Positions 8,181 through 16,399 are shown, numbered from the stretch's first letter. The stretch: 64,000 nt of DNA from Variovorax sp. PBL-E5 (GCF_901827185.1 NZ_LR594671.1:2976001-3040000), one strand, 5' to 3'. Numbers and translations are program-made. The notes: a model not told the origin generated them from the sequence alone.

Positions 8181-8199
8181 AAAAGCCCCTTGCGGAGCT
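8181..8199 (-). terminator. Weak intrinsic terminator after serine recombinase
   Basis: AGCCCC (8184-8189) pairs with GGAGCT (8194-8199, one G-U pair) around a four-base loop that reads GCAA on the minus strand. A TTTTCTC tail follows on the minus strand. It lies between the recombinase stop at 8222 and the putative start of the broken BRO-N gene at 8170. Confidence 0.5.
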
Positions 8200-8221
8200 C
8201 GTTCGGGTGCCGTGCCGGAAC

Positions 8222-8806
8222 TCAGGCTGGAGCCATCGCGTCCCGAATGCGCATGATGGTTTGGCGGCTGGTGTTGTGAGCACGGGCAATCGCCGCAACG
8301 GCCTCGCCCTTTTGAAGGCGCTCCCGAACGTCTTCGATCACCCGACCCTGCAAAGCCTGAGGGCGCCCGAGAGTCTTCCCCTCCGACTTCGCCCGAGCGA
8401 GCCCCGCCTGCGTACGTTCGATCAAAAGGTCCCGCTCGAACTCGGCCACCGCAGCAATCACGCCCATGGTCATCTTGCCGGCCGGGCTGGTGAGGTCAAC
8501 GCCACCGAGGGCGAGGCAGTGAACCCGGACGCCGAGCCCCGCAAGCGCCTCCACGGTAGCCCTTACGTCCATCGCGTTGCGCCCGAGGCGGTCGAGCTTC
8601 GTGACCACGAGCACGTCGCCCTCCTCCAACTTCTCCATGAGCTTTCCAAAGCCGACCCGCTCCGATGCCGCTACGGACCCCGAGACGGTCTCCGTGATGG
8701 TGCGCTGAGGGGTCACGCTGAAGCCGGCCGCAGCGATCTCCTGCACTTGGTTGTCGGTGGTCTGATCAGCGGTGGAAACACGGCAGTAGGCGAAGACTCG
8801 GGACAT
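8222..8806 (-). CDS. Serine recombinase (resolvase/invertase, Pin-like)
   Basis: A 194-residue small serine recombinase. It has the N-terminal catalytic domain with nucleophile Ser11 in YCRVST, the [19 protein letters not shown] motif with catalytic arginines (about residues 55-70), the long E helix ([18 protein letters not shown]), and a C-terminal helix-turn-helix ([19 protein letters not shown]). The length is usual for resolvases and invertases. The ATG at 8806 is chosen over longer readings because the upstream region carries repeated TGTACGAAA boxes, likely its own binding sites. Family members resolve or invert DNA. Here it may act on the res-like array immediately upstream. Confidence 0.9.
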   Translation of the reverse strand: MSRVFAYCRVSTADQTTDNQVQEIAAAGFSVTPQRTITETVSGSVAASERVGFGKLMEKLEEGDVLVVTKLDRLGRNAMDVRATVEALAGLGVRVHCLALGGVDLTSPAGKMTMGVIAAVAEFERDLLIERTQAGLARAKSEGKTLGRPQALQGRVIEDVRERLQKGEAVAAIARAHNTSRQTIMRIRDAMAPA

Positions 8807-8823
8807 GGGGACAAGCTCCTGGG

Positions 8824-8927
8824 TGTACGAAAATGAAGTCCGAATCGTGACCCATGTACGAAACATCGTCAAGCTATTTTATGGACAGTGTGACTGAGAC
8901 TGTACGGAACCGGTCGATTTCGTACAT
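8824..8927. promoter_or_regulatory. res-like array of TGTACGAAA boxes
   Basis: Four copies of the box TGTACGAAA or a one-base variant occur here: 8824-8832, 8855-8863, 8901-8909 (TGTACGGAA) and an inverted copy TTTCGTACA at 8918-8926. The last two form a 26-base imperfect dyad (8901-8926), the size of a serine-resolvase crossover subsite. The array abuts the start of the resolvase gene, the usual place for a res site that also serves as its operator. Confidence 0.5.
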
Positions 8928-8994
8928 AACATGTGTGCGCTCAATCTCGTGCGAGACTTCGCTGAGTTTCCATTTAGACGCTTAAGGGGCCGAA

Positions 8995-9420
8995 GTGAAC
9001 TTCGAGAAAGTACTCGACAGCATCAAGACCATCAAACTCACCGGAGGCATTTTTGGTAAGACGAGCTTGGTTCTCATCGTTCTTTGTATCTGTGTGGCGG
9101 CGGTGGCGCTCAAGGTCGATGTTTGGTGGGTTCCTCTAGCGCTCATGCTTCCGCTTATGGCGCTCGTCGCTTACGCCTTCAAGCGCTGTCTCGATTTTGC
9201 GGAAAAGAACCCTCAAGCAGCAATCATGGATGGGGCCGAACTGCTGATACACGAACGAATTGCACACGCGATGAAGGGCCAGGACTCGCTCCCTTCGCTC
9301 CCGCCCACATTCGATCATGAGCCACCTGCGCTTCGACAGGAAGACATTGAAGCACCGGATGCACCTCCGCCCCTTGCGTTGCCGAACGGCGGTGCAACGC
9401 CAGCGAAGGAGAACAAGTGA
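8995..9420 (+). CDS. Small membrane protein of a two-gene unit
   Basis: A 141-residue protein starting at GTG 8995. Two adjacent transmembrane helices lie at about residues 21-41 and 45-62 (VLIVLCICVAAVAL, VPLALMLPLMALVAYAF). An amphipathic stretch and a Pro-rich cytoplasmic tail follow. I do not recognise a family. The stop codon overlaps the ATG of the next gene (TGATG), so the two proteins are translated together. A small two-helix membrane protein paired with a Cas2-like soluble protein on a mobile element suggests a toxin, defence or exclusion function, but this is inference only. The upstream region 8928-8994 is AT-richer than the flanks and may hold the promoter. Confidence 0.65.
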   Translation: MNFEKVLDSIKTIKLTGGIFGKTSLVLIVLCICVAAVALKVDVWWVPLALMLPLMALVAYAFKRCLDFAEKNPQAAIMDGAELLIHERIAHAMKGQDSLPSLPPTFDHEPPALRQEDIEAPDAPPPLALPNGGATPAKENK

Positions 9421-9719
9421 TGGCAACGACCGCGAACTACTTCATGGTTTTCATCAAGCGCAACACGTCCGCAACTCTAGAGGATGTCAAAGAGAAGATG
9501 AATCAAGCGCTCGACTGGTATCGAGTACAAGAAACACTTTGGATCGTGTACTCAACGAGCGATGCAGAAAAATTGTATGCAAGGCTTTCGCCGCTTGTGA
9601 AAGACGAAGGCAGCTTGTTTATTTGCAAACTCGACGTTAACGCCCGTCAAGGGTGGATGGGCAAGGACTTCTGGTCTTGGTTGAGGCGAGAAGACCCCAA
9701 AAGCCAAGACAAGCAATAA
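9420..9719 (+). CDS. SinR-like small protein with Cas2-type fold
   Basis: A 99-residue protein. The pattern is: a starting beta strand (NYFMVFIKR), a helix, 'ETLWIVYSTSDAEKLYARLSPLVKDEGSLFICKLD', and a terminal 'GWMGKDFWSWLRRE'. This matches what I recall of bacterial 'SinR family' small proteins, whose ferredoxin-like fold is related to Cas2 and VapD. Those families include nucleases, but no catalytic residue can be assigned here from the sequence alone. An in-frame GTG at 9417 is an alternative start. The gene is coupled by a one-base overlap to the membrane protein before it. Its role is unknown. Confidence 0.5.
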   Translation: MATTANYFMVFIKRNTSATLEDVKEKMNQALDWYRVQETLWIVYSTSDAEKLYARLSPLVKDEGSLFICKLDVNARQGWMGKDFWSWLRREDPKSQDKQ

Positions 9720-9804
9720 GGTCGAAGGAGGTTCGCGCCAGCCCCGCCGAACGCTCGTCAAGGCGCCAATGCAAGGAATCACCCGCTCGTAGAGTTCCGC
9801 CATC

Positions 9805-10020
9805 ATGTTCGCAACAGACTTCAACCCTGCCACCGCGCTCGCCGCCGTGAAGTGCCCCCGCTGCGGCATCTTAGGGCTCGTCGAGTCGGACGACACGGCG
9901 CACCATGCCGCGTCCGAGCGAGACCGCCATATGCCCCGCGTCCACATCAACCCCTCGGTGTACTGCCGGTGTCTTGCGTGTGGCTTGGAGGCACAGTACC
10001 CGGCGTGCCTGGATGACTGA
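9805..10020 (+). CDS. Small zinc-ribbon protein
   Basis: A 71-residue protein with two CxxC pairs: CPRC (about residues 17-20) and CRCLAC (about 54-59, contributing two cysteines). They could bind one zinc in a ribbon, with a His-rich loop between them. Such small zinc ribbons are frequent in phage and island cargo and usually bind nucleic acid or serve as adaptors. No ribosome-binding site is clear. The gene is followed by about 185 bases without a gene before a convergent gene. Moderate confidence that it is coding, because the cysteine spacing would be unlikely by chance. Confidence 0.55.
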   Translation: MFATDFNPATALAAVKCPRCGILGLVESDDTAHHAASERDRHMPRVHINPSVYCRCLACGLEAQYPACLDD

Positions 10021-10205
10021 CTGACGCGGCTCGCTTTCGATCCCATAACGCTGGCGTCAACGGCCGTGGTACGGGTGCCGATGCGTGGCGCGAGGGGTGC
10101 CCCCAGGGGGGAACTTCGCGGCCGGACTTGCTTGGAGGGCCTCAGACAATTTTTCGCCAAAACCCTTTCCACTCATGTGGGTCGTACGTGGCGCATGGAA
10201 GCCCA

Positions 10206-10640
10206 CTAGGGGGCCTTGGTGCTCGCCGGACCTTTCATCTGCTCCCACGTGAGTGCCACTGATGCGACGCCAGCAGCAAGGCTTAGGGCGCTCAGGATGA
10301 TGGCAACGATTACAAGGGCATGGGTCCCGCGAATCGCGTTCCATCCGCCTTCAGTGAGTTTGTAGTGCGTCTTCGGACGTGCCGACCCGAGGATGGGTGT
10401 CTGATCATGAAAGTCCAGGTCCGCCGAAGGAAGCCCCTCATGGAGAACTTCGACCCAACCACGGATGCGACACGTCTGTACTGCCTCTTCAAACCATTCA
10501 GTCGAGGTCGGGCTCCTCTCAATTACCAAGACGTTGCCCGGTTGAAGGATCATTGCAACCCGCTGGCCCGCAATGATCTTCAACGCCTTTCTGACTTCCC
10601 GCTCGTGTCGTGAGTAGTAATCGAACAAAGGGAACTCCAA
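10206..10640 (-). CDS. Hypothetical protein with C-terminal membrane helix
   Basis: A 144-residue product. The soluble N-terminal domain (about residues 1-105) contains strand-helix alternation (KIIAGQRVAMILQPGNVLVIERS), and a single transmembrane helix lies near the end (about 109-131, LVIVAIILSALSLAAGVASVAL), so it is probably tail-anchored. The annotated start is a TTG at 10640 with no convincing Shine-Dalgarno sequence, so the true start is uncertain. No family recognised. It lies between a zinc-ribbon gene and a large serine recombinase, in a part of the island made of unrelated single genes. Confidence 0.5.
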   Translation of the reverse strand: MEFPLFDYYSRHEREVRKALKIIAGQRVAMILQPGNVLVIERSPTSTEWFEEAVQTCRIRGWVEVLHEGLPSADLDFHDQTPILGSARPKTHYKLTEGGWNAIRGTHALVIVAIILSALSLAAGVASVALTWEQMKGPASTKAP

Positions 10641-10791
10641 GCCCGCAGGAGTCGGGCACGGCGCGAACTATATACGGGGGTCATTCGGCATAGGGCACTG
10701 CGCAGCCGGGGCAACCGGGGCAAAGCCCGCAATCGCGGCAACCGTGGTGCGGGCCGTTCAGGGGATGTACCGCATCGACTCTGAGGTGCAG

Positions 10792-12342
10792 TCAGGTGAC
10801 TTGCTTGATACCGGCGATTTCCAAGGCGACGGCAGGCAGATCGCGGCACCTGAATCGCGCTACCTGTTCGTCGCAGGTCGCCTCAAGAAATCGCGGTAAT
10901 TCTGCGATCTCGCTCCTGGGCATCAGCAGGAAATCCTTAATCACTTCATTTCCGAGTGCCATCCTCACAGTCAGCACGTGCGAGCTTCGATGGTTCCACC
11001 GATACGCGATCTTCCAGCCCGTGTGCGCGTACGCCCTTGGGTCTTGGTGGCGGCAGATGCGTACCTCGAATCCAAGCTGGCCCTTAAGGTTGACGACGCT
11101 GTGAGGCGCAAGGGAGCACTCGGTCCCGCGCATGCGCAGAAGCCCGATGAGCGAATTCAAGATTTCCCTCTTCATCTTGGTCAAGGTTCTTTCGATGTCG
11201 TAGAACCTATACCGCGGAGCGACGACAAAGCCCAATCGCTCGTAGGCGCCAGTGACCCCACCAAACCGATGCCCGAAGGTGCTTGCGGAGGGCAAGTCGG
11301 GATCAGCTTCGATGATTTCCACGCTGAGCTTGCCTTCCCTTTTCAGAGCTACGGCGAGCGCCTGTAGAAGCTCAGCCTCGGTGTAGTTCTTAACATTGAA
11401 CAGGCGCACGCGAGCGGCAGCCTCGAAAAGGTCTCGACCTACGAGAGGGACGAACGCTCCCTCAAACCGAGTCCAGTTCTCGGGCGGGTTGTTGACGTTG
11501 GGTGTAGCAAGCCTTTGGATCGTGCGCCCGAGGACGTTGACTCCGATGTATTTTTCGTTGGTGAGGATGGTTCGCACGAGATGGCGAGACCAAGCTTTCC
11601 CGAAAAAGCTATGCCCCTCCGCATTCAAGGCTCTTGCAATCTGAAGTTCGCCTTTGCGGAGATAGATGTAGTCGCGATAGATCCTGCCCACGATGGCGAT
11701 CTCTTCGGCTGGCCCGGGGACCAGCGTCACCCGATCGGTCTGAAGGTATTTGAGTTGTCCCTTTCGCAAGAGCATTCCTCGGGCGTGACCGTCTTCCAGC
11801 ACTTGCCGTCGAAGGCCGTAGCCGGCGATTCCGCCAACCCGATACCCGAGGCTGGCGATGCGCGCTTTGCCTGCCGCAACCTTCACCGACAGTTCGCGGC
11901 TGAACTCGCCCGCCATCGCTCGCTTGAGAGCCTTCAAGACGCTCGCCAGCGGATGATCGTCCGACCCGAATTGCTCCGCGCAGTAGATCACTCGGATGCC
12001 GGCTCTCCGACAGATGAATTCGTAGTGGGCGCTTTCGTCGGCGTCTTGAAATCGGCCCCATCGACTCACGTCGTAGACGAGCACCACTTCAAAGTCGATC
12101 TTTGCAGCCACGATGTCGGTAAGGAGTTGCGACAGCCCGGGCCGGCTACGCAGCGTGAGGCCGCTCTTGCCGGGATCGGCATAGGTCGCCACGATCTCCA
12201 TTCCGTTTGTCTCAGCGAAAACGTGGATGAGCGCGGACTGGTTAAGGATCGAGTATTTCTGGTGGTCCGTGGACATGCGGACGTACTCGGCAGCCCGAAT
12301 GACCCTCAACGGATCGAGTTGGGGCTTGAGTGATCTGACCAT
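10792..12342 (-). CDS. Large serine recombinase
   Basis: A 516-residue large serine recombinase. It has the N-terminal resolvase catalytic domain with nucleophile Ser24 in YVRMST and the motif VLVYDVSRWGRFQD (about residues 86-100). Next come the long E helix, then the 'Recombinase' domain (GYGLRR, ARALNAEGHSFFGKAWSRHLVRTILTNEKYIGVNVLGRTI), and a C-terminal extension. Members integrate phages or mobile elements or excise intervening DNA. It lacks an evident Cys-rich zinc domain after the Recombinase domain. No other transposition gene is adjacent. It may belong to an island nested inside element 1, or be a remnant. The start ATG 12342 has a GGGAG about 10 bases upstream. Confidence 0.85.
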   Translation of the reverse strand: MVRSLKPQLDPLRVIRAAEYVRMSTDHQKYSILNQSALIHVFAETNGMEIVATYADPGKSGLTLRSRPGLSQLLTDIVAAKIDFEVVLVYDVSRWGRFQDADESAHYEFICRRAGIRVIYCAEQFGSDDHPLASVLKALKRAMAGEFSRELSVKVAAGKARIASLGYRVGGIAGYGLRRQVLEDGHARGMLLRKGQLKYLQTDRVTLVPGPAEEIAIVGRIYRDYIYLRKGELQIARALNAEGHSFFGKAWSRHLVRTILTNEKYIGVNVLGRTIQRLATPNVNNPPENWTRFEGAFVPLVGRDLFEAAARVRLFNVKNYTEAELLQALAVALKREGKLSVEIIEADPDLPSASTFGHRFGGVTGAYERLGFVVAPRYRFYDIERTLTKMKREILNSLIGLLRMRGTECSLAPHSVVNLKGQLGFEVRICRHQDPRAYAHTGWKIAYRWNHRSSHVLTVRMALGNEVIKDFLLMPRSEIAELPRFLEATCDEQVARFRCRDLPAVALEIAGIKQVT

Positions 12343-12546
12343 CTCGCGCTCCCAACGGGTAGGGAGGAAGATGGTGCGCCTTTTCGGCGGCGGAAGCCAG
12401 CCCGAGAGAATTGGACAGCCACCGGCATCGAGGACCGCCCGTGAAGGGCTGGTTGCCGAAGCACCTCTACCAGCGCCGGGACTGTGCGAGGATGATGGCT
12501 CGCTGACCTTAAGCGAACCTTAGGCATTCGAGAACGGGAGCCGTTA

Positions 12547-12822
12547 GTGGCCGCAACCCCTGAAGAAATCGCAGCACTCAGGCGAGCATTCGAGCAAGAG
12601 CATCGCAAGCCGGCGCGGGCACTGGCCGAGTTGCTCCTTATGGGGAACGTCTTGCTTGAATCTCACGATGCCCTTGAGGGCAGCCTCGGCAACAAGTTTG
12701 AAGCCTTCATTCTCGATACGCTCGAAGCGGAACACGTAAGCCACGATGAGTTCGCGTGCGCGGTGCAGGCGTTGCAGGTTCTGCGTGCCACTTTGGCAGC
12801 CCTGGAAGCATTGCCCGAGTAG
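12547..12822 (+). CDS. Hypothetical small helical protein
   Basis: A 91-residue, almost entirely helical acidic protein (rich in Ala, Leu and Glu) starting with GTG 12547. A good Shine-Dalgarno sequence (GGGAG) six bases upstream decides the start. No family recognised and no cysteine or catalytic motif. It lies alone between the divergent large serine recombinase and the convergent ATPase/DUF4435 pair. Confidence 0.5.
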   Translation: MAATPEEIAALRRAFEQEHRKPARALAELLLMGNVLLESHDALEGSLGNKFEAFILDTLEAEHVSHDEFACAVQALQVLRATLAALEALPE

Positions 12823-12983
12823 GTATGTCAGAGCTGAGCTGAACTCGTGCTGTGGGCCTCACACGGTCTGGGGCGACGGCGGCTGATGGCAAATCATGCA
12901 CTACAGCGCTCCTCCGATCTAACGGATGAGAATGACGGAGAGTTGCGGTGCTCCGTCCATCGGCGCTCGTTGTCTCAAGAGAG

Positions 12984-13916
12984 TCACGCGTGGGTCCTCT
13001 GGGAATCGCCGAACGTTGCGTGCTCCAAGAACTCCTTTAAGCCGGGTGGCGGCGAGACCCTGGAAACCAGTACGTCGAATGAAAAGTCTCCTCGAACCTT
13101 GAATTGCGGCTGGCCATACGCAGCAAAAATCCCTGACAAATTTCCCAGCCTCTCGATTCGCAGCAATTCAAGCCACCTCACAAAAAACATCAACGCGAAC
13201 TTACCCCGATAACGAGCACCTGGCTCTAGCTTTTCAAACTCTACCGTCAGCGCCTGAGCTTCGACCTCGGTCGGCTCTCGCTCCAATAGAACGGTCTCGC
13301 TCAGCCGCCCCTCCACTGCATCGACCCTATGGAGACCGACCGCTGCAATTTGATTTAGTCGACTCGGAAGCTTGTCGTCCTGCGAAATTGCCAGCTTACG
13401 CGCAATATAGATTCGTAAATTGAGGGGCTTCGTTTTCATTAAAAAATCGCCGTAGACATCGCGAAACAACTGAAGCAATTCAGCGCGGGCCTCATTTATT
13501 CCGTTGCAGTGAAACTCATCGCGCAGTACATCCTCAAACACCTCGGTAGTCACACAATAATTTTCTATTGAATAGCAATCTGTCATGAAGATCGCCGTAG
13601 AGGTTGCGTGGCCTTGCAAATCGTCAAAATCCCGATCAACAAAATACAATGCCCGCCGGGAGAGCCCTGTAAGGTCCCCAGATAAAGACTCATGCAACTT
13701 AAGCACTGCAGCCTTGTTGTGCCTAATCAGTGCCTCGTACCTAAAGTCATTTGCGATTCGCCTGAGCCAATGCGCGTACGCAATTTTGTCGTCGCGGCCC
13801 TCAAACACTAAAATTCGGTGATCTGCCGGCACACCCGATGCAAAGGTGGCAAATTCAGTTTTAGTAACGGCAGGAACTTCCCTTCGTTTCCGTAAATTCT
13901 CAATATATGTAGGCAT
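12984..13916 (-). CDS. DUF4435 (TOPRIM-like) protein, AriB-like
   Basis: A 310-residue DUF4435 protein. Visible motifs are 'ILVFEGRDDKIAY' (Glu39, Asp42/43) and 'ALYFVDRDFDDL' (Asp94, Asp96, Asp99), which correspond to the Glu and DxD metal-binding elements of TOPRIM nucleases. The 'CYSIENYC' segment (about residue 114-121) is typical of DUF4435. In the PARIS anti-phage system the DUF4435 subunit AriB is a TOPRIM nuclease held inactive by the ATPase AriA and released on phage attack to damage host tRNA. Here the gene starts eight bases after the stop of an AAA ATPase gene, the same order as AriA-AriB. The start ATG 13916 is preferred over 13949, which would overlap the ATPase. AT-richer than its neighbours, so probably transferred. 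Confidence 0.75.
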   Translation of the reverse strand: MPTYIENLRKRREVPAVTKTEFATFASGVPADHRILVFEGRDDKIAYAHWLRRIANDFRYEALIRHNKAAVLKLHESLSGDLTGLSRRALYFVDRDFDDLQGHATSTAIFMTDCYSIENYCVTTEVFEDVLRDEFHCNGINEARAELLQLFRDVYGDFLMKTKPLNLRIYIARKLAISQDDKLPSRLNQIAAVGLHRVDAVEGRLSETVLLEREPTEVEAQALTVEFEKLEPGARYRGKFALMFFVRWLELLRIERLGNLSGIFAAYGQPQFKVRGDFSFDVLVSRVSPPPGLKEFLEHATFGDSQRTHA

Positions 13917-13923
13917 GCGATCT

Positions 13924-15468
13924 TCACGAGTCTTCAAAAGGATCCGCAAGATGAGAATCCGGAAAAAGATCTGGCACGAATTTAGTCCACCGAAAACTTA
14001 GAGCCCCGGCGTATGGATCCAATTCATTGTCGAACGTGAACGGCGAATGCGTAATCGCTACAATTTGCTCACAAGATGGTGCGCGCAAAATGTCAGGCAA
14101 AATCTTCCTTTGCCAGCCGATCGAGAGCGACAGCTCTGGTTCGTCGATCAGAATTAGCTTTTTGCCGGGATAGAGATACAGCCTGGCGAACAAAGAAATC
14201 ATCTGCTTTTCGCCTGAAGAGAGTGACTCTAAAGGAACTTTTGCCTTCGTCGCCAAACTCTCAATTGAGACTTGGAAACTCCGCTTGTGAAACTTGATTT
14301 GCTTCCAATCAAAATCCGCTATTTCGTCAAGAGAAGTTTCATCGGAGTCGGTTTTTCCCGAAAGATACGCATTGCAACTATCAATAAAAGTCTCCACCAC
14401 TTCCTCTGTCCCGCGAGTGTCTTGTATAACCACATTTAGCTGATCAAGGTAGTATTCCAAGAAAGGGCGAGCGTCAAAATCGACCTCTCCTCTAAAAAGT
14501 CGATCCAAATCCGGCGCGGCAATAATGTTCGTGTAGGGAACCCTTCGATATTCCCTCTCCATATCTTTAATTCTGCTAAAAAAAAGCTCTAGGGATTCTT
14601 TTGTCGGCAATTGCCTCGATATGCCACTGACATTTCTGAATGCTCCGGTTATCAAATCATTGATGACGTTTGCGCTAATTTTTCCATAACCCTGATTGGC
14701 GCGAAAAAGCATATCTGAATATAGTGCGCGTAGACGATCTCGGATATCCCCTAGGCCAAATTGAATGTCAGCGTTGTGCAATCCTCGGCGCGAAATTCCC
14801 AACTGTGCAAACAGATTGCGCTTGCGTTCCCCTCTCTTCTCCACCTGTGGCAAAGAGAGCTCAATGCGTCGGTAAGTGGGCAAATAAACGATGTCGTACC
14901 CAACGAGCGCCTGCCGAATCTCCGAGCGAATTTCCGTTAAACCAGTATCATCAAATATTTTTTTTGCAAGCTTGTCTAAGCTTCCCTTCAACTGCCCGAG
15001 GTTGTAACCGGACCTTGTGTAGATGCTGTATAGGTTTGGATAATCCATAACCTCACTATGCTTTATTATTGAAAGATCTAATTCGATCACCTCTAGAAGA
15101 GCTGCCGGCTCTACTTCCCAAGCTTTCGCGGAGGCGACGAAAACAGGATCGTTTATTGCGGCGATCAAACCATCGATTTGGTTTTTTTCAATACGCAATA
15201 CATGATCGAGGCTACGAAGCTTGCAATCGATAGTCGAAAACTCCAGATTTATTAATCTGGAGAATTGGTTTTTTAAAAACGCATCGAGAGCCGCGAGCAA
15301 TGTTGTCTTGCCAGTGCCGTTTCTTGCAATCAGCACAGTAGCCGCGTAGTCAGAATCAAAACCAATCGATCGATACTTAAAAAGACCATCAATTGAGAAA
15401 TGTTCAACCACCGATGGCTGCCGAGCGCCTTCTCGTGGCGAGCGCGTTTGCGAATTAAGAGTGTCCAT
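13924..15468 (-). CDS. AAA ATPase (ABC/OLD-type), AriA-like
   Basis: A 514-residue SMC/ABC-type ATPase. Walker A is ARNGTGKTT (about residues 48-56), with Ala in place of the usual first Gly. An intervening helical region follows, then the ABC signature LSSGEKQM (about 414-421), Walker B LILIDEPELSLS (about 434-445) and a distal 'AITHSPF' H-loop. This layout matches AAA_15/AAA_21 ATPases paired with DUF4435 proteins, as in PARIS AriA, which assembles into a sensor complex for phage anti-restriction proteins. The ATG 15468 gives a compact N-terminus, and an in-frame ATG at 15486 is possible. A perfect palindrome lies 26 bases upstream. GC content and codon choice (many AT-ending codons) differ strongly from the flanks. 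Confidence 0.8.
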   Translation of the reverse strand: MDTLNSQTRSPREGARQPSVVEHFSIDGLFKYRSIGFDSDYAATVLIARNGTGKTTLLAALDAFLKNQFSRLINLEFSTIDCKLRSLDHVLRIEKNQIDGLIAAINDPVFVASAKAWEVEPAALLEVIELDLSIIKHSEVMDYPNLYSIYTRSGYNLGQLKGSLDKLAKKIFDDTGLTEIRSEIRQALVGYDIVYLPTYRRIELSLPQVEKRGERKRNLFAQLGISRRGLHNADIQFGLGDIRDRLRALYSDMLFRANQGYGKISANVINDLITGAFRNVSGISRQLPTKESLELFFSRIKDMEREYRRVPYTNIIAAPDLDRLFRGEVDFDARPFLEYYLDQLNVVIQDTRGTEEVVETFIDSCNAYLSGKTDSDETSLDEIADFDWKQIKFHKRSFQVSIESLATKAKVPLESLSSGEKQMISLFARLYLYPGKKLILIDEPELSLSIGWQRKILPDILRAPSCEQIVAITHSPFTFDNELDPYAGALSFRWTKFVPDLFPDSHLADPFEDS

Positions 15469-15493
15469 ATGGTTTGCCCGGGGCATGAAGCTG

Positions 15494-15508
15494 CCGTTAG
15501 CTTAACGG
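15494..15508. promoter_or_regulatory. Perfect palindrome upstream of AriA-like gene
   Basis: CCGTTA-GCT-TAACGG lies 26-40 bases before the ATPase start at 15468. The symmetry and position fit a repressor operator. The adjacent MarR-like regulator at 15556-15936 is a plausible binder, by inference only. Confidence 0.45.
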
Positions 15509-15555
15509 AACGTAACATATTCCAAGCACCATGCGGGGAAAGGTTGGAGGACTTG

Positions 15556-15936
15556 TCAACCGCTCATTGCCGCCGTTCCAGCAAACTTGGCAAGAGTTGC
15601 CGGAATGAGTCTTCCGAGCGCCGTAAGGCGAACCACCCGGCGCCTGCCGCTCTCAGGATCTCTGCGCTGGACGAGAAGACCAGCCAGCACCAACTTTGCG
15701 ACATGTCTGGACGTGGCTTGTCTTGTGAACCCGGTGATCTTGCATATCTCGGTCTGCGAACAACGGCCGCTGCGAACGACCGCGATGAACGTTTGGATTT
15801 GCTCGGCGGTAATGCCCGGAACCGCCTTACCCATCTCGGTGGTCACGCGCTCATAGCCCATCAGGCCGATGTTAGGCGCGGGCGGGCAGATCGCGGCATC
15901 AGGCGCGGGCAGATCGGCCATGCGCGTATCCCGCAT
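15556..15936 (-). CDS. MarR-like winged-helix regulator
   Basis: A 126-residue winged-helix protein. The core runs from about residue 40 and includes 'SQTEICKITGFTRQATSRHVAKLVLAGLL' (helix-turn-helix and recognition helix). The wing 'VQRRDPESGRRRVVRLTALG' follows (about 88-107), the usual MarR pattern. The N-terminal 40 residues are Pro/Ala-rich and not conserved-looking, so an internal start (for example ATG 15921 or later) is possible. It follows the 87-residue gene after only three bases and lies directly upstream of the ATPase/DUF4435 pair on the same strand. A regulatory link to that pair is plausible. Confidence 0.7.
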   Translation of the reverse strand: MRDTRMADLPAPDAAICPPAPNIGLMGYERVTTEMGKAVPGITAEQIQTFIAVVRSGRCSQTEICKITGFTRQATSRHVAKLVLAGLLVQRRDPESGRRRVVRLTALGRLIPATLAKFAGTAAMSG

Positions 15937-15939
15937 GCC

Positions 15940-16203
15940 TCAGTAGCGCACCGCTTCACGCACGAGCAACAGGAAGGTAGCGGCCGTTTCGGGATCGGTG
16001 GGCTCCTCATCGTTGTAAAACGGTTCAACCTCACGGAACACTTCATCGCTTGGCATGGCGCCGTGGTCCTCCCATTCCGAGATGTCGTTAGCGATGCAGG
16101 CGGCGGAACCCGCGAGGAGAGAGGACCTGAGGTAGTTTGCTTCGATAGTGGCGAAGTCGGTTGCGTCGTAGAACGGGGCGTAGGTTTGAGGATCGAATGC
16201 CAC
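15940..16203 (-). CDS. Hypothetical small acidic protein
   Basis: An 87-residue, strongly acidic protein (many Asp and Glu, few basic residues) with no recognised family. It lies three bases upstream of the MarR-like gene and is probably cotranscribed with it. Acidic small proteins on mobile elements sometimes mimic DNA or act as antitoxins or anti-restriction proteins, but no motif here supports a specific role. ATG at 16203. Confidence 0.5.
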   Translation of the reverse strand: MAFDPQTYAPFYDATDFATIEANYLRSSLLAGSAACIANDISEWEDHGAMPSDEVFREVEPFYNDEEPTDPETAATFLLLVREAVRY

Positions 16204-16399
16204 TGGTGTCCTTGGTCAGATATCGCGCTCGAATCGGTGCGATGGGCGAATCATCGACCTGATTTTTCGAGGTGACCATGCGAGGAACTACGCCTAGAAA
16301 TGCGGTGTGGTATCGTTCAATTTGATTGCACGCAATATAATTGTCTCGCTTTGTTGATGGTCTTGACGGGTTGATCTTCTCGTTGTCGAGATAAGGGGC

